This document shows, in pieces, positions 7,822 through 15,887 of a stretch of 25,929 bases of DNA. The notes beneath the pieces were generated by a model, which saw only the letters and a program-made list of their open reading frames with translations, did no database searches and was not told where the DNA came from. Position numbers and translations under genes: made by a program. Within the stretch, counting starts at the first letter, position 1; the number at the start of each line of letters is the position of its first letter. The stretch is from Sulfuricella sp. (GTDB lineage Bacteria > Pseudomonadota > Gammaproteobacteria > Burkholderiales > Sulfuricellaceae): NCBI GenBank assembly GCA_019911785.1, contig JAIOJM010000096.1, forward strand, positions 1 through 25,929. The letters run 5' to 3'.

Positions 7822-8120
7822 CACAACAAACTTATGTCGGTATCGATCAGGACACCAACGCCGGCCTGACCCACCTCGGGCGCATGGTGCGCGACGCCTG
7901 GGTATTCGGCATCCTGCCCGAAACGGAAACCTGCGCGGGCTGGGATTCTGCGCGCATGCAGAACCTGTACGAGCAGGTTTATGCCGCCTGGGAACCCTAT
8001 GCACATCTGCCCAGCCGTCTGCCGGAAGAGCTGCGCGAGCGGCATACCCGGTTTTATGCTCAGGCTATCACGGCCGCCCGTGGCGAGGGATGGGACCCGG
8101 AACTGGGCGAGGACGAATAG
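7818..8120 (+). CDS. Small protein of unknown function translationally coupled to cbbO
   Basis: This 100-aa acidic soluble protein has no signal peptide or membrane segment. Its ATG overlaps the cbbO stop by 4 bp (ATGA), which strongly implies translation coupled to the RuBisCO activase adaptor. Visible features are a central helical region (ARMQNLYEQVYAAWEPYAHL and PEELRERHTRFYAQAITAAR), several tryptophans, and a tail WDPELGEDE. I do not recognise a named domain. From position, a role in RuBisCO maintenance or in the CbbQO complex is plausible but unproven. Codon use resembles the neighbouring genes. The gap to psiE contains a possible promoter, so this is probably the last gene of the cbb operon. 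Confidence 0.8.
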   Translation: MTQQTYVGIDQDTNAGLTHLGRMVRDAWVFGILPETETCAGWDSARMQNLYEQVYAAWEPYAHLPSRLPEELRERHTRFYAQAITAARGEGWDPELGEDE

Positions 8121-8130
8121 GGAACGACTG

Positions 8131-8159
8131 TTGATTTTCGGGTAGATTATCCATATTTT
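8131..8159 (+). promoter_or_regulatory. Possible sigma-70 promoter for psiE
   Basis: TTGATT (8131-8136) is followed after 17 bp by TATTTT (8154-8159), 18 bp ahead of the psiE start. The spacing is right but the -10 match is weak. Its only support is that it lies in a 57-bp gap where a new transcription unit could begin. Confidence 0.25.
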
Positions 8160-8177
8160 GCCTTGAGGAGATCAACG

Positions 8178-8606
8178 ATGAAAAAACCAATCCAGGACTT
8201 CAACAAATGGCTGCTCTCGCTGGTGGAGCACCTCGGCCTGCTGGTGATCGCTGTTGCCACGGTGTTTGCCATGGGCAGCGAAGTCATGGTCATGGTGCGC
8301 GCGGCGCAGGTGACCCTGGCCGATTTACTGCTGCTCTTCCTCTACCTGGAAGTGCTGGCGATGGTCGGGCTTTATTACGGGACGGGCAAGCTGCCGGTGC
8401 GTTTTCCGCTTTATATCGGCATGGTGGCGCTGGCGCGCTACCTGATCCTGGACATGAAAGCCATGGACGACTGGCGCATGCTCGCGGTGAGCGGCTCGAT
8501 CCTGATGCTGACGCTGGCGGTGCTGATGATCCGGTTTGGGCATGTTCGCTACCCCTATCCGGGCGATGAACCGAAAGAAGAATTGCCTAACAACGTGAAA
8601 AACTGA
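8178..8606 (+). CDS. PsiE-like membrane protein (phosphate-starvation-inducible family)
   Basis: The 142-aa product is hydrophobic with four probable membrane helices: LLVIAVATVFAMG (about residues 20-32), LADLLLLFLYLEVLAMVGLY (about 50-70), a helix around PLYIGMVALARYLILDM (about 82-98), and MLAVSGSILMLTLAVLMIRF (about 104-123). It ends in a charged tail. The overall pattern matches the PsiE family, whose function is unknown beyond induction by phosphate limitation in E. coli. ATG 8178 is chosen over an upstream TTG because GAGGAG (8165-8170) precedes it at proper distance and MKKPIQDFNKWLLSLVEHLG is a natural start. It lies between the cbb operon and purC. Confidence 0.75.
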   Translation: MKKPIQDFNKWLLSLVEHLGLLVIAVATVFAMGSEVMVMVRAAQVTLADLLLLFLYLEVLAMVGLYYGTGKLPVRFPLYIGMVALARYLILDMKAMDDWRMLAVSGSILMLTLAVLMIRFGHVRYPYPGDEPKEELPNNVKN

Positions 8607-8624
8607 GACCAACGGAACCTTGCC

Positions 8625-9509
8625 ATGACTGCACCGATGTATCAATCCAGCATCCATAGCCTGCCCCTGCTCAACCGCGGCAAAGTGCGCGACATTTATG
8701 CCGTGGACGATCAACATCTGCTGATTGTCACCACCGACCGCCTGTCCGCCTTCGACGTCATCCTGCCCACCCCTATCCCCGGCAAGGGCGAAGTGCTGAC
8801 GGCCATCTCCAACTTCTGGTTCGAGCGGCTCAAGGAGATTGTTCCCAATCAACTCACCGGCATTCCGCCCGAAACGGTGGTCGCCCCGCAGGAACATGAT
8901 CAGGTGCGGGGTCGTGCCATCGTGGTGAAGAAGCTCAAGCCCCTGCCGATCGAGGCCATCGTGCGCGGCTACCTGGTCGGTTCCGGCTGGAAGGAATACC
9001 AGAAGAGCCGCAGCGTGTGCAGCATTCCCCTGCCCGAAGGACTCAAAGAAGCCGACAAGCTGCCTGAACCCCTGTTCACGCCTTCCACCAAGGCCGCAGC
9101 GGGGGCCCACGACGAAAACATCAGCTACGAACAGGCCGAGGCGCTGCTCGGCAAGGAACTGGCCGTCCAGGTGCGCGACGCATGCATTGCCCTATACCAG
9201 GAAGCCGCCGAGTATGCGGCAAGCAAAGGCATCATCATCGCCGACACCAAGTTCGAGTTCGGCCTGGACGAAACCGGCAAGCTGTACCTGATCGACGAGG
9301 CGCTGACCCCCGACTCATCCCGCTTCTGGCCTGCCGACCAATACCGGTCCGGCAGCAACCCGCCCAGCTTCGACAAGCAATACGTGCGCGACTGGCTGGA
9401 GGGGAGCGGTTGGAACAAGCAAGCCCCCGGCCCGGAGCTGCCACCGGAAGTCGCTGCCAAAACCGGCGAGAAATACCGCGAAGCGTTAAAGCGCCTGACG
9501 GAGGTTTGA
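8625..9509 (+). CDS. purC: SAICAR synthetase
   Basis: PurC (phosphoribosylaminoimidazole-succinocarboxamide synthase) joins CAIR and aspartate with ATP in purine biosynthesis. The 294-aa product shows the nucleotide-binding start [13 protein letters not shown] (about residues 15-27), [10 protein letters not shown] (36-45), and the signature segments DTKFEFG (207-213) and [13 protein letters not shown] (223-235). It has the length of the longer bacterial/fungal-type enzyme. The ATG at 8625 gives a normal N-terminus. The Shine-Dalgarno of the following carbonic anhydrase gene (GGAGG) lies inside the 3' end of purC, and the gap is 2 bp, so the two are co-transcribed. Confidence 0.96.
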   Translation: MTAPMYQSSIHSLPLLNRGKVRDIYAVDDQHLLIVTTDRLSAFDVILPTPIPGKGEVLTAISNFWFERLKEIVPNQLTGIPPETVVAPQEHDQVRGRAIVVKKLKPLPIEAIVRGYLVGSGWKEYQKSRSVCSIPLPEGLKEADKLPEPLFTPSTKAAAGAHDENISYEQAEALLGKELAVQVRDACIALYQEAAEYAASKGIIIADTKFEFGLDETGKLYLIDEALTPDSSRFWPADQYRSGSNPPSFDKQYVRDWLEGSGWNKQAPGPELPPEVAAKTGEKYREALKRLTEV

Positions 9510-9511
9510 CA

Positions 9512-10150
9512 ATGAGTCACATCGAGAAACTGGTCGACGGCTTCAAACGCTTCCGCAGCGAAAATTATGAAGAGAATCACGCCCTCTTCGACCGTCTCAC
9601 CAAGCAGGGCCAGTCTCCCAAGACGATCGTGGTGGGGTGTTGCGATTCCAGGGTGGATCCCGCCATCGTGACCGACTGCGACCCGGGCGATTTGTTCATC
9701 ATTCGCAATGTGGCCAATCTGGTGCCGCCGTTCGAAACCAGCGGCAACTATCATGGCACCAGCGCAGCGCTGGAGTTCGGGGTGCGCAATCTGGAAGTGG
9801 AAAACATTATCGTGCTGGGGCACGCCCAATGCGGCGGCATTCGGGCACTGATGAGCACAATGCCGGGCGCTGAACCTGAGGAAGGGTTTATATCCGGCTG
9901 GATGAAAGTTGCCGGCAACGCACGCAACCGTGTGCTGTCCCGGATGCATGGAGAATCCCTGGAAAAGCAGGCGCGGGCCTGCGAGCAGGAGGCCATTCTG
10001 GTGTCCCTGGACAACTTGCTGACTTTTCCCTGGATTCTGGAACGGGTCGCGCAGAAAAAACTGGCGCTGCATGGCTGGTATTTTGATATGGAGCACGGGG
10101 AACTGCTGCGCTACAACCCCAGCAGCAACCGCTTCGAAGCGTTTTCCTGA
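9512..10150 (+). CDS. can: Beta-class carbonic anhydrase
   Basis: This 212-aa zinc enzyme interconverts CO2 and bicarbonate. The diagnostic beta-class motifs are present: CDSRVDP (C44 zinc ligand, D45 and R47 catalytic dyad) and GHAQCGG (H104 and C107 zinc ligands). SGNYHGTSAALEFGV (residues 77-91) is also typical. No export signal is seen, so it should act in the cytosol. It is placed between purC and purE, reading the same way, with its ribosome binding site (9499-9503) inside purC. Nearby RuBisCO (CO2 user), PEP carboxylase (bicarbonate user) and PurE (CO2-derived carboxyl) give it an obvious supply role. The symbol follows E. coli usage. Confidence 0.93.
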   Translation: MSHIEKLVDGFKRFRSENYEENHALFDRLTKQGQSPKTIVVGCCDSRVDPAIVTDCDPGDLFIIRNVANLVPPFETSGNYHGTSAALEFGVRNLEVENIIVLGHAQCGGIRALMSTMPGAEPEEGFISGWMKVAGNARNRVLSRMHGESLEKQARACEQEAILVSLDNLLTFPWILERVAQKKLALHGWYFDMEHGELLRYNPSSNRFEAFS

Positions 10151-10196
10151 CTCAAGAGAAAACGCAAGACCTTGAAACGCACCAGGAGAATTTAGT

Positions 10197-10742
10197 ATGC
10201 CGAAATCACATGATGCAAGTAAGCCGGACCAGTCTGTAACCAACAAAACGCTGGTCGGGATTGTCACCGGCAGCCCCAACGACCTGCCCACCGTGGTCAA
10301 GGTGCGCGACACCCTGACCGAACTGGGCATCGCCAGCGAAATCGTGGTGGCCTCGGCCCATCGCACTCCGGACAAGGTGCTGGCCTATCTCGAACGCGCA
10401 CACAGGGAAGGCGTGCAGGTGCTGATCGGCTGTGCCGGCGTGGCCGCCCATCTGGCCGGCGTCATCGCCGGCCACACCCGCCTGCCGGTGATCGGCCTGC
10501 CGCTCTCGGGCGGAATCATGTCCGGCCTGGACGCCCTGCTCTCCACGGTGCAGATGCCGCCGGGCGTGCCCGTTGCCACGGTGGCGGTGGACGGCGCCAA
10601 GAACGCCGCCATGCTCGCCGCCCGCATCCTGGCGCTGAAATACCCGGAAATCAACCTGGCTTTGGAGGCGGCGGCGAAAAAGGAGCGCGCCCGCTACGAC
10701 CAGACCGCGGATGAAGCGCTGGCGAAACTGACGGGAAAATAA
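10197..10742 (+). CDS. purE: N5-CAIR mutase PurE, with a divergent substrate loop
   Basis: PurE moves the carboxylate of N5-CAIR to form CAIR in purine synthesis. The 181-aa product keeps the catalytic SAHRTP (residues 53-58) and the helix-rich end [20 protein letters not shown]. Two normally near-invariant stretches differ. The phosphate-binding MGSxSD is TGSPND (24-29, serine replaced by asparagine), and the GAGGAAHLPG loop is [11 protein letters not shown] (78-88). There is also a 16-residue hydrophilic N-terminal extension before TLVGIVTGS. No purK lies in the window. ATG 10197 follows AGGAGAA at suitable distance. PurE is the best call; altered activity is only a possibility. Confidence 0.88.
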   Translation: MPKSHDASKPDQSVTNKTLVGIVTGSPNDLPTVVKVRDTLTELGIASEIVVASAHRTPDKVLAYLERAHREGVQVLIGCAGVAAHLAGVIAGHTRLPVIGLPLSGGIMSGLDALLSTVQMPPGVPVATVAVDGAKNAAMLAARILALKYPEINLALEAAAKKERARYDQTADEALAKLTGK

Positions 10743-10752
10743 GGAAGCCATC

Positions 10753-11925
10753 ATGCCCCTCGTCCATCTGGCCGACATGCTCAAGCACGCCTACCGCCAC
10801 AACTACGCAGTCGGCGCGTTCGGCGTGGTCAACCTGGACTTTGTGCAAGGCGTCCTGCAGGCTGCGGAAGACTGTCGTGCGCCGGTCATCCTGAACCTGA
10901 TCGAATCCCATTTCAGTTATTACGATCTGGAACTGCTGATGCCGGCCGTGACGGTAGCGGCACAGCGCGCCAAAGTACCGGTCGCCATCTGCCTGGATCA
11001 CGGAGCAAGCATCGAGTCCGCCGTGCGCGGCATCCGGACGGGCTGCAACGGCGTGATGGTGGACACCTCGCTGCTGCCCCTCGACGAAAACCTCCGGCTG
11101 ACCCGGGAAGTGACCGACATGGCCCATGCCTGCGGCGTGGCGGTGGAAGGCGAACTGGGCTACGTGCCCGGCGATGAGGACGAGGAGGGCGTAAAAACTC
11201 CCGGCGGGCTGGTCTACACCCTGGCCTCCGAAGCGAAGGCTTTCGTGGAGCGAACCGGCGTGGACTGCCTGGCGGTATCCATCGGCACCGCGCACGGCCG
11301 GATGAGCGGCACGCCCAAACTGGATTACGCTCGCCTGGCCAAGATCAACGAGGCAGTCGGCATCCCGCTGGCGGTGCACGGTGGCACCGGCCTGTCCGAC
11401 GAGCAGTGCAGAAAGCTGATCGCCAACGGCGTGGCCAAGATCAACTACTACACGGCGCTCTCCGAGGTGGCTGCCAACTCCATCAAAGCCAACGTCAGCC
11501 CAGGCCAGAAGAGCTACAAAATGATCACGCATGGAGTCCGTGGCGCCATACGCGCCGAAGTTGAGCGCTGCATCCGCCTGTGGGGCAGCAGCGGCCGTGC
11601 CGCCGAAGTGCTGGCGCAATGCCGGTCGTGGCGCGAAGTCGAGCACATCGTGCTGTATAATCAGCCCGAAAACCTGTCTGAAGAGGCGGCTGCCGCGATG
11701 GTGCGCCGGAGCAAGGAAACCCTCGCGGCCATTCCCGGGGTGCGGCACGTGCAGGCCGGTACCGCGGTCAATGGCGAAAAACGCCGCTGCTGGCTGGTAC
11801 GTTTGGCCACGCCGGAAGCGGCTGCCAGCTTCAACAGCCACCCCGACCGGCTAAAATTCGCCAACAGCCTGTCCCCGCACGGTGCAGCGGACAGGGCTGA
11901 CATGGATTTCGAACTCGGCGAGTAA
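10753..11925 (+). CDS. Class II fructose-bisphosphate-type aldolase fused to a C-terminal Dabb-like domain
   Basis: Residues 1 to about 285 form a class II, zinc-dependent ketose-bisphosphate aldolase of the KbaY/GatY/Bacillus Fba type: ICLDHGAS (D82 catalytic, H83 zinc), VEGELGYV (131-138), IGTAHG (H181) and VHGGTG (H209), then IRLWGSSGRA closing the barrel. In the Calvin cycle and gluconeogenesis such an enzyme makes fructose-1,6- or sedoheptulose-1,7-bisphosphate. Residues from about 296 to 388 (VEHIVLYNQPENLSEE, IPGVRHVQAGT, FNSHPDRLKFANSL, MDFEL) look like a Dabb (stress-responsive alpha/beta barrel) domain, which aldolases normally lack. At 390 aa the protein is about 100 residues longer than the family. 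The start follows an AAGGAAG site 10 bp after purE. Substrate choice (FBP, SBP or tagatose type) cannot be read from sequence. Confidence 0.88.
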   Translation: MPLVHLADMLKHAYRHNYAVGAFGVVNLDFVQGVLQAAEDCRAPVILNLIESHFSYYDLELLMPAVTVAAQRAKVPVAICLDHGASIESAVRGIRTGCNGVMVDTSLLPLDENLRLTREVTDMAHACGVAVEGELGYVPGDEDEEGVKTPGGLVYTLASEAKAFVERTGVDCLAVSIGTAHGRMSGTPKLDYARLAKINEAVGIPLAVHGGTGLSDEQCRKLIANGVAKINYYTALSEVAANSIKANVSPGQKSYKMITHGVRGAIRAEVERCIRLWGSSGRAAEVLAQCRSWREVEHIVLYNQPENLSEEAAAAMVRRSKETLAAIPGVRHVQAGTAVNGEKRRCWLVRLATPEAAASFNSHPDRLKFANSLSPHGAADRADMDFELGE

Positions 11926-11970
11926 TTCCATTTCTCGATAAAATCGCGAATAATTATTAATGTGCCCCGC

Positions 11971-12021
11971 AGGAGCGGCCTTGGCCGCGATACGGTGGTT
12001 ATCGCGGCCAAGGCCGCTCCT
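11971..12021. repeat. REP-like perfect inverted repeat upstream of ppc
   Basis: Two perfect 21-bp arms (11971-11991, beginning AGGAGCGGCC, and 12001-12021, ending GGCCGCTCCT) flank a 9-bp spacer. The arm itself contains the palindrome CGGCCTTGGCCG. It resembles the REP units with a GGAGCGGCC core found scattered in pseudomonads and other proteobacteria. It occupies the gap between the aldolase gene and ppc, 27 bp before the ppc start, and could block read-through or shape the ppc leader. Confidence 0.85.
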
Positions 12022-12048
12022 GAAAAATCACCTTTTACAGCGGAAAGC

Positions 12049-14856
12049 ATGTCCAGAATACCCAGCGACACCCAGTTGCGCGCCCGCGTAAAACTGTTCG
12101 GCAACCTGCTCGGCAACGTACTGCGTCCCCTGCAGGACGGCCGCGTGCTGGAGGCGGTGGAAACCCTGCGCAAAGGCTACGTCCGCCTGCACAAGAAAGA
12201 TTCGCCCACCGGTCGGCGCCGCCTGGAGAAGATCATCGAATCCCTGGATGCGGAAACGCTCACCCATGTGGTGCGCGCGTTCAGCATTTACTTCAGCCTG
12301 GTCAACCTGGCCGAGGAATCCTTACAGCATCAGGCCCGTCGCGCCCAGGTGTATCACGGCGGCCCCTTGTGGAAGGGCTCTTTCGACGCCACCCTCAGGG
12401 AGTTCCACGACCAGGGCATCAGCGCCGCAGAGCTCCAGACCCTGATCGACAAAGCCGCCTACATCCCGGTGTTCACCGCCCACCCCACCGAATCCAGGCG
12501 CCGCACCATCATGGAACACCTGCGCCGCATCTTCCTCACCGCCGAGCGCCTGGACGATCCGCGCACCGGCAAGGAACAGCGACTGGAACTGGTCAGCCAG
12601 CTCGAAGGGCAGATCCAGACCCTGTGGAAGACCGATGAGGTGCGTGCCAGCAAGCCGCAGGTGCGCGATGAGATCAAGAACGGGCTGTTCTATTTCCGCG
12701 AAAGCCTGTTCAAGGCCGTGCCCGAAACCTACCGCTACCTGGAAAAAGCCGTCGACCGCATCTACGGTCCTGAACTGGCTGCCGGCCAGCGCCTCCGGGT
12801 GCCGAACATCCTGCGCTTCGGCTCCTGGATCGGCGGCGACCGCGACGGCAATCCCTTCGTCACCCCAGATACTACCGTGCTCGCCCTGCGCCTGCAGAAG
12901 CGGGAAGTTTTGCGCCATTACCTGCGCGAAGTCGTCAGCCTCAGCCATGTGCTGACCCATTCGAAACGCCTGTGCACGATCAGCTCAGCCATGGCCGCCA
13001 GCCTGGCGCAGGACGAACAGCGCTTTGCCGCGGTGTTCGGCGATTATCCCCAGCATTTCGGCCAGGAACCCTACCGCCGCAAGCTTTACCTGATGCGGCA
13101 CCGGCTGCAACACAACCTGGATGCCGTGGATGCGCTGATCGAGGGCCGCGGCGGGAACGCCTTTGCCGACAGCTACCCGTCGGAGCGGGAATTCCTGGCA
13201 GACCTCACCCTGATGCGCGATTCGCTCATCAGCCACGGCGACCACTCGGCCGCCCACGGCGAACTGCAGGACCTGATCCGCAACGCGGAAACCTTCGGCT
13301 TTTACCTGGTTCACCTCGATATCCGCCAGGAATCGACCCGCCACACCGAAGCGGTGGCCGAACTGCTCGCCCAGCAGCCGGGCCTGCCGGATTACGGCAG
13401 CCTGAGCGAGGCCCGGCGGCTGGAATTGCTGGGCGAGCTGATCGCCCGCGCACAGAACCTTCCGGTCAAGCGAGAGGCGCTCAGCGACGCCAGCCGCGAA
13501 ACCTTCGCGGTATTTGAAGTGATGGCGCGCATGCGCCAGGAAGTCAGCCCGCAGGCATTCGGCGCCTACGTCATCTCGATGACCCATGCCGCCAGCCACG
13601 TGATGGAAGTCATGTTCCTCGCCAGCCTGGCGGGGCTGGCAGGCCGCAAAGAAGACGGTTGGTTCTGCCATATCGGCATCTCGCCCCTGTTCGAAACCAT
13701 CATCGACCTGGAACACATCCAGCCGGTGATGACGGCGCTGCTCGACAACCCGGCCTATGCGGCGCTGCTCGGCTGCTCCGGCAACCTTCAGGAAGTCATG
13801 ATCGGCTATTCCGATTCCGCCAAGGACGGCGGCATTCTCGCCTCGGCCTGGTCGCTCTACGATGCGCAGACCAGGATCACTGCGCTGGCCCGAGCGCGCG
13901 GCATCGAATGCCGCCTGTTCCACGGTCGCGGCGGCACGGTCGGGCGCGGCGGCGGTCCCACCCACGAGGCCATTCTGTCGCAGCCGGAAGGCACCGTGCG
14001 CGGCCAGATCAAGCTCACCGAGCAGGGCGAGGTGCTGTCGTTCAAATACAGCAATGCCGAAACCGCCTCCTACGAACTGTCGATGGGCATGACCGGCCTG
14101 CTCAAGGCCAGCACCAGCCTGATCCGCGAGCAGAAGCAGGACCGCAGCGACTGCCTCGACATCATGGACAAGCTGGCCGAAGACGGCGAAGCCGCCTTCC
14201 GCGGCCTGACCGACGACACCCCGGGCTTCATCGACTATTTCTACGAAGCCACGCCGGTCACCGAAATCGGCCTGCTCAACATCGGCTCGCGCCCCTCCCA
14301 CCGCAACAAGGGCGACCGCTCCAAGGCCTCGGTGCGGGCCATTGCCTGGGTGTTCGGCTGGGCCCAGTCGCGCCACACCCTGCCCGCCTGGTTCGGCATC
14401 GGCACCGCGCTGCACAACTGGCGCGGCAACGATCCGCAGCGCCTGGCCAAATTGCAGCGCATGTACCGGGAATGGCCGTTTTTCCGGGCGCTGCTCGGCA
14501 ACACCCAGATGGCCCTGTTCAAGGCCGACATGAGCATTGCCGCCCGCTATGCCGAACTGGCGGAAAACCGGGAAACCGCGGACGCGATCTACCGGACGAT
14601 ACGCGACGAGCACCAACGCACCGTCACCGCGGTGCTGGACATCGCCTGCGCCACCGGCCTGATGCAGGAAACGCCGCAGCTGGCGCTGTCGGTTGCGAGC
14701 CGCAACCCTTACCTGGACCCGCTGAACCACATCCAGGTGGTGCTGCTGCAACGCTGCCGCGACGAAAGCCTGCCGCAGGCGGAGCGCGACGCCTGGCTCA
14801 GCCCCCTGCTGCGCTCGATCAACGCCATCGCGGCCGGATTGCGCAACACCGGCTGA
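12049..14856 (+). CDS. ppc: Phosphoenolpyruvate carboxylase
   Basis: PEP carboxylase condenses PEP with bicarbonate to oxaloacetate, refilling the TCA cycle. The 935-aa product is full length. Visible are the catalytic histidine motif [12 protein letters not shown] (H145), [12 protein letters not shown], the lysine loop [14 protein letters not shown], the glycine-rich [27 protein letters not shown], and the standard C-terminal end AGLRNTG. The frame is open 29 codons further upstream, but that stretch runs through the inverted repeat. ATG 12049, with GGAAA just before it, gives the natural N-terminus [23 protein letters not shown] cbbY remnant starts inside its stop codon. Together with RuBisCO and carbonic anhydrase it makes the region an inorganic-carbon block. 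Confidence 0.97.
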   Translation: MSRIPSDTQLRARVKLFGNLLGNVLRPLQDGRVLEAVETLRKGYVRLHKKDSPTGRRRLEKIIESLDAETLTHVVRAFSIYFSLVNLAEESLQHQARRAQVYHGGPLWKGSFDATLREFHDQGISAAELQTLIDKAAYIPVFTAHPTESRRRTIMEHLRRIFLTAERLDDPRTGKEQRLELVSQLEGQIQTLWKTDEVRASKPQVRDEIKNGLFYFRESLFKAVPETYRYLEKAVDRIYGPELAAGQRLRVPNILRFGSWIGGDRDGNPFVTPDTTVLALRLQKREVLRHYLREVVSLSHVLTHSKRLCTISSAMAASLAQDEQRFAAVFGDYPQHFGQEPYRRKLYLMRHRLQHNLDAVDALIEGRGGNAFADSYPSEREFLADLTLMRDSLISHGDHSAAHGELQDLIRNAETFGFYLVHLDIRQESTRHTEAVAELLAQQPGLPDYGSLSEARRLELLGELIARAQNLPVKREALSDASRETFAVFEVMARMRQEVSPQAFGAYVISMTHAASHVMEVMFLASLAGLAGRKEDGWFCHIGISPLFETIIDLEHIQPVMTALLDNPAYAALLGCSGNLQEVMIGYSDSAKDGGILASAWSLYDAQTRITALARARGIECRLFHGRGGTVGRGGGPTHEAILSQPEGTVRGQIKLTEQGEVLSFKYSNAETASYELSMGMTGLLKASTSLIREQKQDRSDCLDIMDKLAEDGEAAFRGLTDDTPGFIDYFYEATPVTEIGLLNIGSRPSHRNKGDRSKASVRAIAWVFGWAQSRHTLPAWFGIGTALHNWRGNDPQRLAKLQRMYREWPFFRALLGNTQMALFKADMSIAARYAELAENRETADAIYRTIRDEHQRTVTAVLDIACATGLMQETPQLALSVASRNPYLDPLNHIQVVLLQRCRDESLPQAERDAWLSPLLRSINAIAAGLRNTG

Positions 14857-15058
14857 CGGGACCCTCGCCGACACCGAGCGGGAAGGTCATCGCGTTGTTT
14901 TCAACACGGCGTTCCGCGAATTCGGCGGCGGCAAGGAGCGCATTCGCGCCTATGTCGAGCGCAACCACCCCGCACTGTTGTCCCGTAAGGATTTCGATGC
15001 CTGGATAGCACTCCTGCATGCTGCGAAGACCCCCCATTTCATTGCCCTGCTGCAACAG
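14855..15058 (+). pseudogene. Remnant of cbbY (HAD phosphatase), start and core deleted
   Basis: From the codon GAC at 14855, overlapping the ppc stop, the frame reads [20 protein letters not shown], then REFG joined directly to GGKERIRAYVERNHP, and on to WIALLHAAKTPHFIALLQQ. This is the signature of CbbY, the HAD phosphatase that in Rhodobacter removes the RuBisCO inhibitor xylulose-1,5-bisphosphate. The first residues (including the nucleophile Asp of the DVDGTLAD motif) are gone. About 15 residues between FREFG and GGKER are missing. Everything after about residue 70 is missing too. There is no start codon. The remainder runs into a hairpin at 15057-15088. Confidence 0.85.
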
Positions 15059-15088
15059 CCGGGCATGGCACGAGCGTCATGCCCGGCT
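15057..15088. terminator. Strong hairpin closing the carbon block
   Basis: An 11-bp perfect stem (AGCCGGGCATG at 15057-15067, CATGCCCGGCT at 15078-15088) encloses a 10-nt loop. No T-run follows, so it may work as a Rho-aided terminator or a 3' stabiliser. It separates the ppc/cbbY remnant from the operator and promoter of the next operon, which begin 3 bp later. Confidence 0.6.
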
Positions 15089-15091
15089 AGG

Positions 15092-15157
15092 TTCGTAATT
15101 ATCGAATGATATTTCAAATATATTCGACTTTATGGAACAGGAAAGGGCCGCTATACT
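15092..15157 (+). promoter_or_regulatory. Operator/promoter copy B, upstream of yccA-yqhA-htpX-terC
   Basis: This second copy of the element at 801-846 begins with the dyad TTCGTAATTATCGAA (a T-N11-A LysR box). It matches copy A at 41 of 46 positions and carries TATACT (15152-15157) exactly 60 bp from its start, as in copy A. The -35 position (TTTATG) is weak. The conserved operator, conserved spacing and poor -35 suggest an activator-dependent promoter for the following four genes, probably bound by NhaR. Confidence 0.65.
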
Positions 15158-15190
15158 TCATGCTGTTACTACTAGAAGGAGGAAAGAACC

Positions 15191-15874
15191 ATGAACCCGA
15201 TCCATTCCATCAACCGGGCGCGAGCCCTGCCGGCCCAGGCGTCCGTGACGCTTGCCACCAACAAGATGATCCGCAACACCTATATGCTGCTGTCCATGAC
15301 ACTGCTGTTCAGCGCGCTGAGCGCGGCGGCGGCGGTGGCGATGAAGCTGCCCCATCCGGGCATGATCATCACCCTGATCGGCTATTTCGGCCTGCTGTTC
15401 CTCACCACCAAGTTCCGTGACAGCGCGCTCGGGCTGGCGTTCGTGTTCGCTCTTACCGGCTTCATGGGCTACACTTTGGGGCCGATTGTCAGCCACTATC
15501 TGGGCCTGCCCAACGGCGGCCAGATCGTGATGACTGCAATGGGACTCACCGGCGCGATCTTCCTCGGGCTCTCCGGCTATGCCCTGACCAGCCGCAAGGA
15601 TTTCAGCTTCATGGGCGGTTTCCTCATGGTCGGCATCCTGGTCGGCTTTCTGGCCGGTCTGGGGGCGATGTTCTTCGAACTGCCCGGCCTGTCGCTGGCG
15701 GTTTCAGCCATTTTCGTGCTGCTCATGTCCGGGCTGATCCTGTATCAGACCAGCAGCATTATCCACGGCGGCGAAACCAACTACATCATGGCCACGGTCA
15801 CGCTGTTCGTGTCCATCTTCAACCTGTTCACCAGCCTGCTCCACCTGTTGGGTTTCATGAACAGCAACGAATAG
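15191..15874 (+). CDS. Bax inhibitor-1/YccA-family membrane protein
   Basis: The 227-aa product has seven hydrophobic segments and the family's overall shape: a short soluble N-terminus ending NKMIRNTYMLLSMTLLFSAL, then repeated helices including GYFGLLFLTTKF, FMGYTLGPIVSHYLGL, and the final IFVLLMSGLILYQTSSIIHGGETNYI. E. coli YccA, the best-known relative, binds and modulates the FtsH membrane protease; related BI-1 proteins affect ion leak. The ATG at 15191 has a very strong ribosome binding site (AGAAGGAGGA). It is first in an apparent operon with yqhA-like, htpX and terC genes, a membrane-quality and stress group. A specific partner cannot be read from sequence. Confidence 0.88.
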   Translation: MNPIHSINRARALPAQASVTLATNKMIRNTYMLLSMTLLFSALSAAAAVAMKLPHPGMIITLIGYFGLLFLTTKFRDSALGLAFVFALTGFMGYTLGPIVSHYLGLPNGGQIVMTAMGLTGAIFLGLSGYALTSRKDFSFMGGFLMVGILVGFLAGLGAMFFELPGLSLAVSAIFVLLMSGLILYQTSSIIHGGETNYIMATVTLFVSIFNLFTSLLHLLGFMNSNE

Positions 15875-15887
15875 GGAACCCGCCGGC

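Noticed and set aside
2634..8120. A carboxysomal RuBisCO operon
   Set aside because: No csoS shell genes, CsoSCA or BMC-domain proteins are present. cbbQ and cbbO directly follow cbbLS, as in the non-carboxysomal IAq type.
11962..12048. A longer N-terminus for PEP carboxylase
   Set aside because: It would translate the perfect inverted repeat. The family's N-terminus begins at 12049.
12985..14874. A 629-codon minus-strand frame opposite ppc, and similar long frames opposite cbbL (2796-4103), cbbO (6553-8004) and murJ (19246-20766)
   Set aside because: Each mirrors a well-identified gene, has composition expected from reversed codons, and lacks ribosome binding sites or recognisable domains.
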